A stretch of 15,614 nt of DNA from Chloroflexota bacterium (lineage in GTDB: Bacteria > Chloroflexota > Anaerolineae > B4-G1 > DUEL01): the NCBI GenBank assembly GCA_017743275.1, contig JAGHZG010000003.1, positions 1-15,614 on the forward strand, in the 5' to 3' direction. The notes under the pieces were generated by a model. The model saw only the letters and a list, made by a program, of their open reading frames with translations. It was not told where the DNA came from and did no database searches. The number at the start of each line of letters is the position of its first letter. The first letter of the stretch is position 1. A program made the position numbers and the translations under genes. Of the stretch, positions 1 to 7,600 are shown one piece after another.

Positions 1-523
1 GGACGGGGGCCTCCGGGATGACGGAGACCCGTTCGGAGGGCGTGTGGAAATACTGCTGCAGGTCGCGCGCCGTTGACTCGGAGACAGCGATCACCCGATG
101 CGAGGCCCGCAGGGCCAGCGAGAGGGCCCAGCGGAAGAGCAGACGGGCCTGCCAGGTGGACTGGCGCGGGAAAAGGAGCGGAATCAGGTCGTGGACGGTG
201 AGGACGGTCGGCCGGCCAACCCGGTACGGCATCAGGTAATAGGGGCTATGATAAAGGTCGGCGCGCAGACGGGCCAGGATACGGGGAACAGCCCACTGCT
301 GGCGGAGCGCGAAGGGGGAGCAGGAGAGGTCCACGACGCGGACCCGCTCCCCCGCCAGGGCGGTCAGGTCCCAAGGAGAGGGCCGGGCGGGGTCGCGCAG
401 GAGGACCAGACGCTCATCCGGGCCCAGCCGCGGGGCCATCGCCCGCGCCAGGTTGACGACGTATCGGCCAATGCCGGGGAAGTGACCGGTGGCGGTGCGG
501 GCATCCAGGGTGTAGGTGAGCAT
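1..523 (-). CDS. GT4 glycosyltransferase, N-terminal part (cut by window edge)
   Basis: Open reading frame starting at ATG 523 and running off the window, so about 174 residues are visible and the C-terminus is missing. It begins MLTYTLDAR, and the early stretch with PGIGRYVVNLARAM is the GxGRY/hxxxL pattern that opens many GT4 (GT-B fold) enzymes. Further on, HSPYYLMPY, TVLTVHDLIPLLFP and HRVIAVSEST match the N-terminal Rossmann domain of mannosyl- or rhamnosyl-transferase-like proteins. The catalytic EX7E motif would lie in the unseen part. The predicted role is cytoplasmic sugar transfer from a nucleotide-sugar to a growing lipid-linked glycan; donor and acceptor cannot be told. It follows the GT-C-like gene by 12 nt and is probably in the same operon. 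No clear Shine-Dalgarno sequence is seen. High-GC codon use contrasts with the AT-richer gene before it. Confidence 0.85.
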   Translation of the reverse strand, partial: MLTYTLDARTATGHFPGIGRYVVNLARAMAPRLGPDERLVLLRDPARPSPWDLTALAGERVRVVDLSCSPFALRQQWAVPRILARLRADLYHSPYYLMPYRVGRPTVLTVHDLIPLLFPRQSTWQARLLFRWALSLALRASHRVIAVSESTARDLQQYFHTPSERVSVIPEAPV

Positions 524-535
524 AGCACAGTTTTC

Positions 536-1885
536 TCAAAATCGTCTCAATAGCACTTCTACAATACGAAGCCAATATCGGGGCAGAACAGTAAATTGTC
601 CCCAGAGTAACCACTTCAGCGGTACAGACCCCGCACGAGGGATATCTTCTAAAGCGTATCGCATAATGAGCAACCCATTCCATACGATGAAGAAAGCACA
701 GCCTATTATCAACCAGCGGAGAGAGACGCGCTTTTGAACAGACGCTATTAGCGCGGCGAGTCCGAGAGAAAAAGCGGGCATTGCGTTTGTGAAAAAACGC
801 TGACCGAAAGATGCCCCAGCGTTCCAAACCTGCCAGGTAGCAATCAAGGACAACTGCAACACGAAATTGGTTGAGATAAGGCTACTCAGGCGGCGTTCGT
901 GCTGCCACAAAAATCCCCATCCGATTGCCGCGAACAGTAGTAAGGGCGACCATACAAATAATCCCCGATTTGTGGAAAAAAGCACTTCAAGGAAATGCGG
1001 ATGCAGCCAATCAAAGCCTATGTTCGCACTGGAAGCATAGGGGTTTAGCTCTATCCAGCGTCCAAACACAACTCGCCAAACTATGACTTGAGGAAGATAA
1101 ACGACCCACCAAGCAAGCGAGAAAGTGGCTACATTGACTGCTGCCTGACTGCATTCTCTGAAGCTGTGGGAACGTTGCCACGAACGAATACCATTGACAA
1201 GGAACTCAGCTAATGGGAAACACACAAACATCGCGTTGATCTGTCGGACCAGGGCGCACAGCCCAGCCGTCGCTCCTCTTAATAAAGCGCCACGGAAGCT
1301 ACGGTCTTCACGCGTTTGAAACCAGGTATACAGGTAGAGCGCGTAGGCAAAAGTGTCGTTGGCGTGGGACATTATCGGGTGGCTGTACATATAAAACACC
1401 AAAGGGCTTGATAGCCAGACAGCCAGGGTAGCAAGGACGCTGACAGAGGGGGAGAAAAGGGCACAACACAAACGATAGGTCAGAATAATGCCGATAAAAG
1501 CGTAAATAGCACTTCCCAGGCTAACTGCCCAAATATAGGGTGCTCCATATCCATCGGCAGCAACAGGAAATCCTAACCGGTCAGCAAGAGTAACCAACAC
1601 ATGGGCCAAAAGAAAGAAAGGCGACCAGAGAATGGCTGAGCCAACAGCCCACTCGTTATAAGTGTAGCCAGTAGGTGTTCGGCCCCGTTCTAAACCATAA
1701 CCAAAATGCGAGAACTCGTCTCCCACATCCAGGTTACGGTCTATCGCAACCGTGCGGAGCCAGGAGTAGTATGCTACTGTGTCAAAACCATGAATCCAGG
1801 GTTTGAAGAGGAAAGGAAACAGCATCAGGAAAACCGCTAAGAGCACCAAGAGCCCTCTATCTTTTTCTCTTGGACGATCATCCAT
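536..1885 (-). CDS. Polytopic membrane protein, probable GT-C family glycosyltransferase
   Basis: A 449-residue hydrophobic protein with around ten or more predicted membrane spans. I place the start at ATG 1885 ([10 protein letters not shown]), where a charged cytoplasmic N-terminus leads into a first span at about residues 11-29. The frame is open further upstream, but there it only shadows the preceding GT87 gene. After the first span comes GFDTVAYY with an acidic residue at D35, in the position where GT-C enzymes (GT39/PMT/ArnT-like) carry their catalytic acidic residue. The segments NEWAVGSAILW and SHPIMSHANDTF look like conserved periplasmic-side motifs of this group. Likely role: transfer of a sugar from a polyprenyl-phosphate donor to a surface glycan. 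The family is inferred from topology and motif position, not proven. It overlaps the upstream gene by 49 nt, and its base composition is AT-richer than the flanking GT4 genes. Confidence 0.75.
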   Translation of the reverse strand: MDDRPREKDRGLLVLLAVFLMLFPFLFKPWIHGFDTVAYYSWLRTVAIDRNLDVGDEFSHFGYGLERGRTPTGYTYNEWAVGSAILWSPFFLLAHVLVTLADRLGFPVAADGYGAPYIWAVSLGSAIYAFIGIILTYRLCCALFSPSVSVLATLAVWLSSPLVFYMYSHPIMSHANDTFAYALYLYTWFQTREDRSFRGALLRGATAGLCALVRQINAMFVCFPLAEFLVNGIRSWQRSHSFRECSQAAVNVATFSLAWWVVYLPQVIVWRVVFGRWIELNPYASSANIGFDWLHPHFLEVLFSTNRGLFVWSPLLLFAAIGWGFLWQHERRLSSLISTNFVLQLSLIATWQVWNAGASFGQRFFTNAMPAFSLGLAALIASVQKRVSLRWLIIGCAFFIVWNGLLIMRYALEDIPRAGSVPLKWLLWGQFTVLPRYWLRIVEVLLRRF

Positions 1886-3081
1886 GCCAAAAACCCCCAA
1901 AGCATCACCGAAGTATAAAAAGGCATAGAGACCAGAAGCGGGTTGAACTCCAAATAGTGCCAGAATAATCCGTGAACATTTGTTGCCAGGTATCCCATCG
2001 CTGTGGGCAGTAGCATCCATCGCCAGCGAGGCTCGGCCAACGCATATTCTGCGACAACGAAAAAGGGAATCAGAAGCAACACCAGTTGATGATACCAGGT
2101 ATGATGCATCACCAGATTGATCGCTGTAGTCACAAGTGCAAATTCCAGAGCCAAAAGGCGTTCTGAGCCATTTCTTGGCCAACAAAGTACCATCGTCAAC
2201 CCAGCAATTATCAGGGATACCCCCCAGCCCAACCACCACGCCAATCCAGGGATGTTCGCTAAATACCAGCGCCTACCCTCAGCAACCATAAGCCGGGCGA
2301 AAAAACTGAAGACCGACTGGCTGGCTCCCGATGTAACCAGTTGCTTTGCCCCAGTAAGCAACAAGAAGTTGTCCACATAAGAAATTAGGCCATTCACCCC
2401 GATCAGAGGAACCGCTAAAAGCGACAGGAGGAAAAGAGCCGCAATGCTGGCCAGCACCGCCTGCCAACAACGGCGCCAGACCAAGTAGCCAAGATGAGCC
2501 AAGGGAACAATTTTCAGCATTACCCCTGTTGCCACACTAATGCCTGTCCATAGGTACTGATGCCGAACGAAAGTGCAAAAGGCAGATACAACGGCGAGCA
2601 AAAGGAAACCATTCACCTGCCCAGCGTGAAGGGTAGTCAAAGGAGGGACAAAAAATAACAGCAAGGCCAAAGATAGTGTAGTGCCAGAAGAGCGCGGGAA
2701 AGTCTTTCCCAGGAGCCAAGCAGACGCGATAAACGCCATCGCTGTTGCCAACAGCCAAATGAAAGCGGCCCAACGAGGCGGAAAAAGGGTAAGAGGCCAT
2801 ACCAACAAAGCGGTCAGGGGGGGATAGAGGTACGGCATTGTATAATTGCGAATCCCCAACTCCTGCGCCAGGGAGGCCCATATGGCCGTATTATCGCCCA
2901 CAGCATACATATCCACCTTATGAGCAAAGCCGTAAGCTGCCAGATAGTAAACATAGAAATCTAAGCATTTATCCCGCCAGATGACGTAACCAATCCAACC
3001 CGCATACAGCAGAGTAATCGCTGCAACGAGCAACTTATTTATCAATCTGGGTCGGTGCTGAAGGTAAAATTTGGCCTTCAA
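1837..3081 (-). CDS. GT87 (DUF2029) membrane glycosyltransferase, TTG start
   Basis: A 414-residue polytopic membrane protein of the GT87/DUF2029 type, a family that includes polyprenol-phosphate-mannose-dependent mannosyltransferases. Diagnostic features are the acidic first-loop motif LDFYVYY (D41) after the first membrane span, the VDMY element near residue 57, the YPP motif (residues 86-88) followed by a hydrophobic helix, and about ten later hydrophobic segments. I choose TTG 3081 as start because GGAGGA at 3091-3096 lies 9 nt upstream and the TTG overlaps the TGA of the GT4 fragment (TTGA). No ATG is in frame near the N-terminus, and the upstream extension to 3153 is only shadow sequence. 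The protein should sit in the cytoplasmic membrane and act on the outer face. Composition is AT-rich relative to neighbours, like the other two membrane transferase genes. Confidence 0.82.
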   Translation of the reverse strand: MKAKFYLQHRPRLINKLLVAAITLLYAGWIGYVIWRDKCLDFYVYYLAAYGFAHKVDMYAVGDNTAIWASLAQELGIRNYTMPYLYPPLTALLVWPLTLFPPRWAAFIWLLATAMAFIASAWLLGKTFPRSSGTTLSLALLLFFVPPLTTLHAGQVNGFLLLAVVSAFCTFVRHQYLWTGISVATGVMLKIVPLAHLGYLVWRRCWQAVLASIAALFLLSLLAVPLIGVNGLISYVDNFLLLTGAKQLVTSGASQSVFSFFARLMVAEGRRWYLANIPGLAWWLGWGVSLIIAGLTMVLCWPRNGSERLLALEFALVTTAINLVMHHTWYHQLVLLLIPFFVVAEYALAEPRWRWMLLPTAMGYLATNVHGLFWHYLEFNPLLVSMPFYTSVMLWGFLAWMIVQEKKIEGSWCS

Positions 3082-3090
3082 TGTTTGAAT

Positions 3091-3096
3091 TCCTCC
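3091..3096 (-). promoter_or_regulatory. Shine-Dalgarno site that fixes the TTG start of GT87
   Basis: GGAGGA on the minus strand, 9 nt before TTG 3081. It lies inside the 3' end of the GT4 fragment, so the remnant supplies the ribosome-binding site for the gene after it. Confidence 0.75.
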
Positions 3097-3238
3097 GACA
3101 ATCTTGCTACCCACTGATAGACTTCTACTGTTTTCCGTGCCGCACCCTCCCAAGAGAACCTCCCAGCCTTCTCTATCCCTCTGGCCCGCAGGGTGACCCG
3201 AAGTGCCTCATCCGTCAGCGCCCGCTCCATCGCTCCTG

Positions 3239-3360
3239 CCAGCGCCCGCACATCGGCGGGGTCCACCAGAAGCGCCGCATCCCCGGCCACCTCGGGCAGG
3301 CTGGAGGTGTTGGAGCAGATCACAGGCACCCCGCAGGCCATCGCTTCCAGCACCGGCAGG
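3239..3360. repeat. Direct repeat copy A (GT4 C-terminal segment)
   Basis: This segment matches 4191-4312 at a constant offset of 952 bases with about 95% identity. The similarity fades towards 3207, and a weaker match may continue to about 3377 on the other side. Together the two copies bracket the DUF433/DUF5615 pair. Confidence 0.9.
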
Positions 3361-3377
3361 CCGAAGCCTTTGTGGAT

Positions 3378-3758
3378 TCAGAATTGCCCCCGAGGGCCCC
3401 TGTAAACCCGGTAGGTGTTCTCCGACAAGACCACCAGGGAGTGCTGGAGTTCCTCCTCAGAGAGGACTCCAGCTTTAAGGAAGCGCTCCAACACATCGTT
3501 CACCGCCTCAACCGTCTGGTGTCTCAGCCGGAGAACGATGATGCCCACCTCGCCTCCCATCGCAGAATAGTAAATCTCTCCGAAGTCCAGATCGTGGGTG
3601 AGGATGATTCGCCCCTCACGCCTGGCTACATCAACGATTTCCGAGTCGCTCAGGCGCCAGGGCCCTTCTCTACGCAGGCTGTAGCAGGGGTAGCCCAGAG
3701 CCTCCAAGTAGTCAGCCGACTCCGGAGAGATGTTTTCATCGGCCAGGAAAGCGATCAT
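3378..3758 (-). CDS. DUF5615 PIN-like toxin candidate
   Basis: A 126-residue protein of the DUF5615 (PIN-like, Mut7-C-related) family. Recognisable elements are the N-terminal FLADENISP, the central DSEIVDVARREGRIILTHD and DLDFGEI. The acidic residues D7, E8, D38, D55 and D57 suit a PIN-type metal-dependent nuclease site. The family typically follows a DUF433 gene and is regarded as a VapC-like toxin; RNase activity is assumed from family knowledge, not seen. Its ATG 3758 overlaps the TGA of the DUF433 gene (ATGA), so the two are translationally coupled. Its TGA at 3378-3380 is followed immediately, in the same frame, by the GT4 C-terminal fragment. Placement inside a glycan operon, between two copies of glycosyltransferase sequence, points to insertion. 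Confidence 0.88.
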   Translation of the reverse strand: MIAFLADENISPESADYLEALGYPCYSLRREGPWRLSDSEIVDVARREGRIILTHDLDFGEIYYSAMGGEVGIIVLRLRHQTVEAVNDVLERFLKAGVLSEEELQHSLVVLSENTYRVYRGPRGQF

Positions 3759-3997
3759 GACGCCGGGACCTCTGCAGGGCCGAGGACATGGACCTCCTCG
3801 TAACGCATCCGTTGTTCAGCATATTCCAGGGCCGCCCGGATGTCCTCTTCCGTAAGGCCTGGATACGCTTCTATGATCCGCTTAGAATCGTACCCAGAAG
3901 CCAGCAGGTTGAGGATCAGATAGACCGGAATCCGCGTGCCCGCAATCACCGGTTTGCCCAACAGAATGTTCGGATTGACCTCAATTCTGCTTTTCAT
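3755..3997 (-). CDS. DUF433 antitoxin-like protein
   Basis: An 80-residue protein with the DUF433 signature: ILLGKPVIAGTRIPV followed by a helix-turn-helix-like part around YDSKRIIEAYPGLTEEDIRAALEYA. Proteins of this family are small DNA-binding antitoxin candidates usually encoded just before a DUF5615 partner, as here. The expected role is to neutralise the DUF5615 protein and possibly autoregulate. The start ATG 3997 overlaps the TGA of the intact GT4 gene by 4 nt (ATGA) and its stop overlaps the DUF5615 start, so the module is wired into the polysaccharide operon. I see no obvious promoter of its own, but one could lie inside the GT4 coding sequence. Family assignment is firm; function is inferred from the family. 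Confidence 0.9.
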   Translation of the reverse strand: MKSRIEVNPNILLGKPVIAGTRIPVYLILNLLASGYDSKRIIEAYPGLTEEDIRAALEYAEQRMRYEEVHVLGPAEVPAS

Positions 3998-5238
3998 CCT
4001 CCACCTCGCCCGGTGAGTTTTCTACCAGTATAACCCAGGACGGTCAGCCCGTCAAAGAGGACATCCTGGTAAACCTTCAGGCTCATAGCAGCAGCTTCAT
4101 CCCAGGAAAATCTCGCCGCTTGCTGCAACCCCCTTTCCCTCATTTCCCTCCATTTCCCCTCGTCCGTCAGCACCCGTTCTATCGCCCCGGCCAGGGCCCG
4201 CACATCGGCGGGGTCAACCAACAGCGCCGCATCCCCGGCCACCTCGGGCAGGCTGGAGGTGTTGGAGCAGATCACAGGCACCCCGCAGGCCATGGCCTCC
4301 AGCACCGGCAGGCCGAAGCCCTCGTAGAGACTGGGGAAGACAAAGAGGTCGGCGGCACTGTAGATGGCCGGGAGGTCCTCGTCGGGCACGTAGCCGGTGA
4401 AGATGACCCGGTCCTCCAGCCCCAGTTCCCGCAGGCGGCGGAAGAAGCCTTCGTAGAGCCAGCCCTTTTTGCCCACAATGACCAGTCGCAGGTCGCAGGT
4501 CGCAGGGAGCAGAGAGCAGGTCGCGGGTCGCAGGTCGCAGGGAGCGGGTCGCAGGGAGCGGGTTGCCAGGAGGTGGTGGAAGGCTTCCAGGAGCGCGGTG
4601 AGGTTCTTGCGGGGCTCAATGGTACCGACGTAGAGGATGAAGTGCTCCGGCAGATTGTAGCGGGCGCGGACGGCAACGATGGCTTCAGGGTCGGCCGGGC
4701 GGAAGCGGGGGTTCACCCCCTCGTAGATGACGGTGATTTTCTCCTCGGGGATACCGTAGAAGCGGACGGCATCCCGTTTGGTGCACTCGGAGACGGCGAT
4801 GACCGCATCCGCCGCGCGCAGGAAGCGGGGCATCATCAGGGTCAGAAACCAACGGTTCAGGGGTTTATGGGTTTCGGGGTGGAAGAGGAAGATGAGGTCG
4901 TGGAGGGTAAAGACGGATTTGATTCGCCGGAAGTAGGGAAGGAGATGGTCTGTGGCATGGAAAAGGTCTACGCCAGGGAAGAGAGGGTCTTGCGGGATGC
5001 GGGCAAAATGGGCCAGCATGGCACTCAGCCGCCAGGGCTTGTAGGAAAGGGGTGTGGTGATCTTGGGAAAGCGCTCCAGGGTCGGGTCAACCCGGGCGGT
5101 AGCGGGGTTGTTATAGAAGACCACATACTCATTTTGCCCATCGGTGACCGCCAGGGCCAGAAGCAGTTCCTGGGCATATCGCCCCAGGCCCGCATGCTGA
5201 TGTACGGCGGGGGAAAGGTCAAGGCAAACTCGGGCCAT
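3994..5238 (-). CDS. GT4 glycosyltransferase, intact, with internal repeat-encoded loop
   Basis: A 414-residue GT-B enzyme. The N-terminal domain opens MARVCLDLSP with GLGRYAQELL at about 18-27 and HDLIFLFHPETH near 113-124. The C-terminal domain carries YVGTIEPRKNL (203-213), LVIVGKKGW (252-260) and the catalytic EX7E in [13 protein letters not shown] (E306, E314). These features fit the mannosyltransferase-like branch of GT4; the sugar is unknown. It acts on the cytoplasmic face during glycan assembly. Residues 226-251 are an unusual insert built from heptapeptides like LRPATCD, encoded by a seven-base tandem repeat and placed in the loop before the LVIVG strand. The start ATG 5238 lies 2 nt after the previous stop with no visible Shine-Dalgarno sequence, implying coupled translation. 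Its C-terminal coding sequence is duplicated beyond the following DUF433/DUF5615 pair. Confidence 0.92.
   Translation of the reverse strand: MARVCLDLSPAVHQHAGLGRYAQELLLALAVTDGQNEYVVFYNNPATARVDPTLERFPKITTPLSYKPWRLSAMLAHFARIPQDPLFPGVDLFHATDHLLPYFRRIKSVFTLHDLIFLFHPETHKPLNRWFLTLMMPRFLRAADAVIAVSECTKRDAVRFYGIPEEKITVIYEGVNPRFRPADPEAIVAVRARYNLPEHFILYVGTIEPRKNLTALLEAFHHLLATRSLRPAPCDLRPATCSLLPATCDLRLVIVGKKGWLYEGFFRRLRELGLEDRVIFTGYVPDEDLPAIYSAADLFVFPSLYEGFGLPVLEAMACGVPVICSNTSSLPEVAGDAALLVDPADVRALAGAIERVLTDEGKWREMRERGLQQAARFSWDEAAAMSLKVYQDVLFDGLTVLGYTGRKLTGRGGG
4191..4312. repeat. Direct repeat copy B (GT4 C-terminal segment in the intact gene)
   Basis: This is the partner of 3239-3360, at an offset of 952 bases. 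It encodes the stretch from the EX7E region to [13 protein letters not shown] of the intact enzyme. The repeat is very similar in DNA rather than only in protein, which suggests recent duplication or gene conversion. Confidence 0.9.
4484..4566. repeat. Heptanucleotide tandem repeat inside the GT4 gene
   Basis: Eleven consecutive seven-base units are visible from 4490 to 4566, variants of aggtcgc, agggagc and gggtcgc, preceded by the related hexamer agtcgc. Seven is not a multiple of three, so three units give a 21-base period and a seven-residue protein repeat (LRPATCD-like). Unit gain or loss in steps other than three would shift the reading frame. Confidence 0.93.
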
Positions 5239-5240
5239 TA

Positions 5241-6491
5241 TTAATTATTAACCAGCGCTGACATAGCCTGACTGGGCACCACCTTAAAAAGCAAAAACAC
5301 CGAGATGACCAGTGTTATCAGGCTACAGCAACTGAACAACCCGAGGTAAATCTCTCGTCCCAAGAGATAATACCACGGTAAAATCCACACGCTGGCTGCC
5401 AACCCCGTGAACACCCGAAGACCAAGAAGCTGTTTCGGAGCCAGGGCAAAGAGACTGTTCTCGTCGCTCCACAGAATACTTAAACTTAAGAACAGGATTT
5501 CGGCTACATGATCATAGCGTCGGTGAGGAAGTGCAAGTAAATTCCACTGCATGGTAATTACAAGAAGCATAAAGGCTGCTGGTTGCTTTTTCACCCAAGA
5601 TAAAGAATTTTGGAAAATCAAGTAAAATATTGCTATCAATAATCCCAGCGAGAACAGAGCGACCATAACTACACTCCAGGGCTCAAGACCCTTTAAAAGC
5701 GTGGCTGACAAATGTAAGCCAGGCATCCCACTGTGCATTAACATCAACCGGAAATTTTCTATAAGGATTTGATAAGGGGACACCTTGCTAATGAGAGCGA
5801 TAAGCAAAGTACCAATTAACAGCACACTCAAACTGATTACAAAACCTTTGTACCATCTTCTGCACAGAAAATACAGCAACCCAGGGAAAGTAAGAGAATA
5901 TTTGGAGAGAGCGATACCCAGCAAGATACCACCTACACTTTGAGATCGCGTCCCTATTACAAGAGCAGCCAGCATGCAAGCTAAAACAAAAATGGTCGTT
6001 TGACCAGTTTCTAATGCTTCCCGAGTAGCAATTAACGAATACGCCAAGAGCAAAATAATGAGCCCTTGCCGTGAAAAGGGCTCACAGCCCAGAAGACGTA
6101 TAACCGAGTAGACTATGACTATAATCATCAGCAAGTTAATCACAAGCCATGCTGTAAGAGCATTGCTCCAAGAAAGACGGGCAAGTGGCGCAAAGATGAT
6201 AACAACGGGCGCCAAGTTGGTAGGCATTGGGTCAATTACGAAAATGAATTCCGTAGCAATATGGCCATCCCAATATCGGATAGGCAAGGATGGCACAAGT
6301 TTTGTAAGAGCAGCGCCGTAAGGATCGGCCCGTTGCCAAAGAAAGTGTCCTGGATACCAGATAAGAGAGAAAAAGTCTATACCGGTTCTCTCTTTTGTCA
6401 AGATGCGTCCCAACGAAGTCGCTGCAATAATGATCATCAACCCGACCATAAAAGGGTAAAGCAGGCGCTGTCCCAGAATTTGTCGGCTCAT
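5241..6491 (-). CDS. GT87 (DUF2029) membrane glycosyltransferase
   Basis: A 416-residue polytopic membrane protein. After the first span (about residues 11-30) it has GIDFF (D39) and ADPYG (D56, Y58), matching the acidic loop and the DPY element of GT87/DUF2029 polyprenol-phosphate-dependent transferases. NLAPVVIIFAPLARLSW takes the place of the YPP helix. Around ten further hydrophobic segments follow, with a polar HRRYDHV loop late in the protein. It is a distant relative of the GT87 protein at 1837-3081. The predicted role is extracytoplasmic sugar transfer to a glycan. ATG 6491 overlaps the stop of the preceding GT4 gene by 4 nt (ATGA). The gene is clearly AT-richer than its neighbours on both sides, which may mean separate acquisition or simply the hydrophobic codon content. 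Confidence 0.82.
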   Translation of the reverse strand: MSRQILGQRLLYPFMVGLMIIIAATSLGRILTKERTGIDFFSLIWYPGHFLWQRADPYGAALTKLVPSLPIRYWDGHIATEFIFVIDPMPTNLAPVVIIFAPLARLSWSNALTAWLVINLLMIIVIVYSVIRLLGCEPFSRQGLIILLLAYSLIATREALETGQTTIFVLACMLAALVIGTRSQSVGGILLGIALSKYSLTFPGLLYFLCRRWYKGFVISLSVLLIGTLLIALISKVSPYQILIENFRLMLMHSGMPGLHLSATLLKGLEPWSVVMVALFSLGLLIAIFYLIFQNSLSWVKKQPAAFMLLVITMQWNLLALPHRRYDHVAEILFLSLSILWSDENSLFALAPKQLLGLRVFTGLAASVWILPWYYLLGREIYLGLFSCCSLITLVISVFLLFKVVPSQAMSALVNN

Positions 6492-7600
6492 TTTTCTGCT
6501 CCAAGCACCTCTTTGTAGAAATTAACGCTCAAACTGCCAGTACGCTCTTGACTGTAATGCGTTGCCGCCCGGACACATCCCCGTTCCGCCAGTTCCTGTC
6601 GCAATTCAGGGGACTCTTTCAGCTGTCGTAGGCACTCCGCCAGCGCGGTCGCGTCCCCTTCCGGGAAGATGAGCCCGGCATCCCCCACCACCTCGGGGAT
6701 GGCCCCGGAGTCGGAACCCACCACAGGCACTTTGCAGGCCATAGCCTCTACCAGAATCCGACCGAACTGCTCTTTCCAGACCCGCGTGGTACAGGAAGGA
6801 AGTACCACCACGTCCACCCGGGCCAGGATTTCCGCCATCTTTTCCGACGATACCGGCTCAATCCAGCGGACCCGTTCCTCTATCCCCAGTTCCTGGCTCA
6901 GGGCTTCCAGTATCGGGCGGTCAGGCCCGTTGCCGATGAGCCAGAGTTCCACCCCGGAGCCCAGATCGGCCACAGCCTGCAGAAGCGTATCCAGCCCTTT
7001 CTCCGGCACAAAGCGGCCGGCGTAAGCCACCACAAAGGCCTCGGAGGGCTGGCGCCCCAGCGGGCGAAATACCCGGGTATCCACCCCGATGGGAGGGATT
7101 ACTGCTATAGGGCCGGAGTAACCCATCTCCCGCAAAACCTGCACCCCCTCGCTGTTGGCACACAGAATCGCATCGGCCTCCTGGAGAGAGAAGCGGGTGA
7201 CCAGCCGGACATACCAGCGTTTGGGGCGGTTGACATTCTGCCAGGTGTGAAGGATCAGTTTGGCCTGCGGCGCAAAAAGCCTCCGGGCCAGGGCGATCTG
7301 GAGGGCTGCCAGGCTATCGGGCTCCTCCTCGGCGTGGATGATGTGGGGCCGGATGGAGAGCAGGCCAAAGGTCAGGGTGCGGTAGAGGGCCCGATGGGGA
7401 TCGTTGATTTTTCCTACCAGCGGGACTCTCCGCACCTGGCAGCCTGGGACAACCGGATTCACAACCACTTTCCCGTACTCGTCCTCCCAGAAGGCCGGGC
7501 GGACCAGCCAGAGGACCAGTTCAGATCGGGTGGCCATTATCTCCAGTTTCCGCTCCATAGAAGGGGAGCGGTAGCGAGCAATGTGCAGGACGCGAATCAC
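6488..7600 (-). CDS. GT4 glycosyltransferase
   Basis: A 370-residue GT-B enzyme that starts at GTG 7600 (MIRVLHIARYRSPSMERKLE), a typical GT4 opening. The frame runs upstream to 8044, but that stretch is only shadow of the methyltransferase gene. The GTG overlaps the methyltransferase TGA (GTGA). Domain features are IRPHIIHAEEE at about 83-93, VIPPIGVDTRVF (167-178), VAYAGRFVPEKGLDTLL (191-207), LIGNGPDR (221-228) and the catalytic EX7E in KEQFGRILVEA (E277, E285), followed by GAIPEVVGDAGLIFP. It transfers a sugar from a nucleotide donor on the cytoplasmic face; specificity is unknown. Its own stop overlaps the next gene by 4 nt, so it belongs to the coupled core of the polysaccharide operon. 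Confidence 0.92.
   Translation of the reverse strand: MIRVLHIARYRSPSMERKLEIMATRSELVLWLVRPAFWEDEYGKVVVNPVVPGCQVRRVPLVGKINDPHRALYRTLTFGLLSIRPHIIHAEEEPDSLAALQIALARRLFAPQAKLILHTWQNVNRPKRWYVRLVTRFSLQEADAILCANSEGVQVLREMGYSGPIAVIPPIGVDTRVFRPLGRQPSEAFVVAYAGRFVPEKGLDTLLQAVADLGSGVELWLIGNGPDRPILEALSQELGIEERVRWIEPVSSEKMAEILARVDVVVLPSCTTRVWKEQFGRILVEAMACKVPVVGSDSGAIPEVVGDAGLIFPEGDATALAECLRQLKESPELRQELAERGCVRAATHYSQERTGSLSVNFYKEVLGAEK

Larger units (their letters stand above)
3078..3377 (-). pseudogene. GT4 glycosyltransferase C-terminal fragment (partial duplicate)
   Basis: The frame is open from directly after the DUF5615 stop codon to TGA 3078, about 99 codons. It encodes only the last quarter of a GT4 enzyme: [33 protein letters not shown] and RFSWEGAA. 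The same segment ends the intact GT4 gene at 3994-5238; over 3241-3360 versus 4193-4312 I count 114 of 120 identical bases, including about 70 without a mismatch. The N-terminal domain and most of the donor-binding domain are missing. The first glutamate of EX7E appears as lysine (IHKGFG instead of LYEGFG), so it cannot be an active enzyme. A GTG at 3353 could start a 91-residue peptide. Its stop overlaps the TTG start of the GT87 gene, so translation through the remnant may still couple expression of downstream genes. Confidence 0.85.

Noticed and set aside
98..553. A 151-codon plus-strand frame at the left edge
   Set aside because: It lies antisense to the partial GT4 gene (minus strand from 523), whose motifs are clear.
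1886..2239. N-terminal extension of the GT-C-like protein frame
   Set aside because: This part shadows the GT87 gene and has no membrane or conserved pattern; [10 protein letters not shown] at 1885 is the natural start.
4484..4566. CRISPR-like short repeats
   Set aside because: The units are contiguous seven-base repeats without spacers and are in frame within a gene.
4120..5244. A 374-codon plus-strand frame opposite the intact GT4 gene
   Set aside because: Gly/Glu/Val-rich without domains; a shadow of the GT4 gene, which has EX7E and the correct family motifs.
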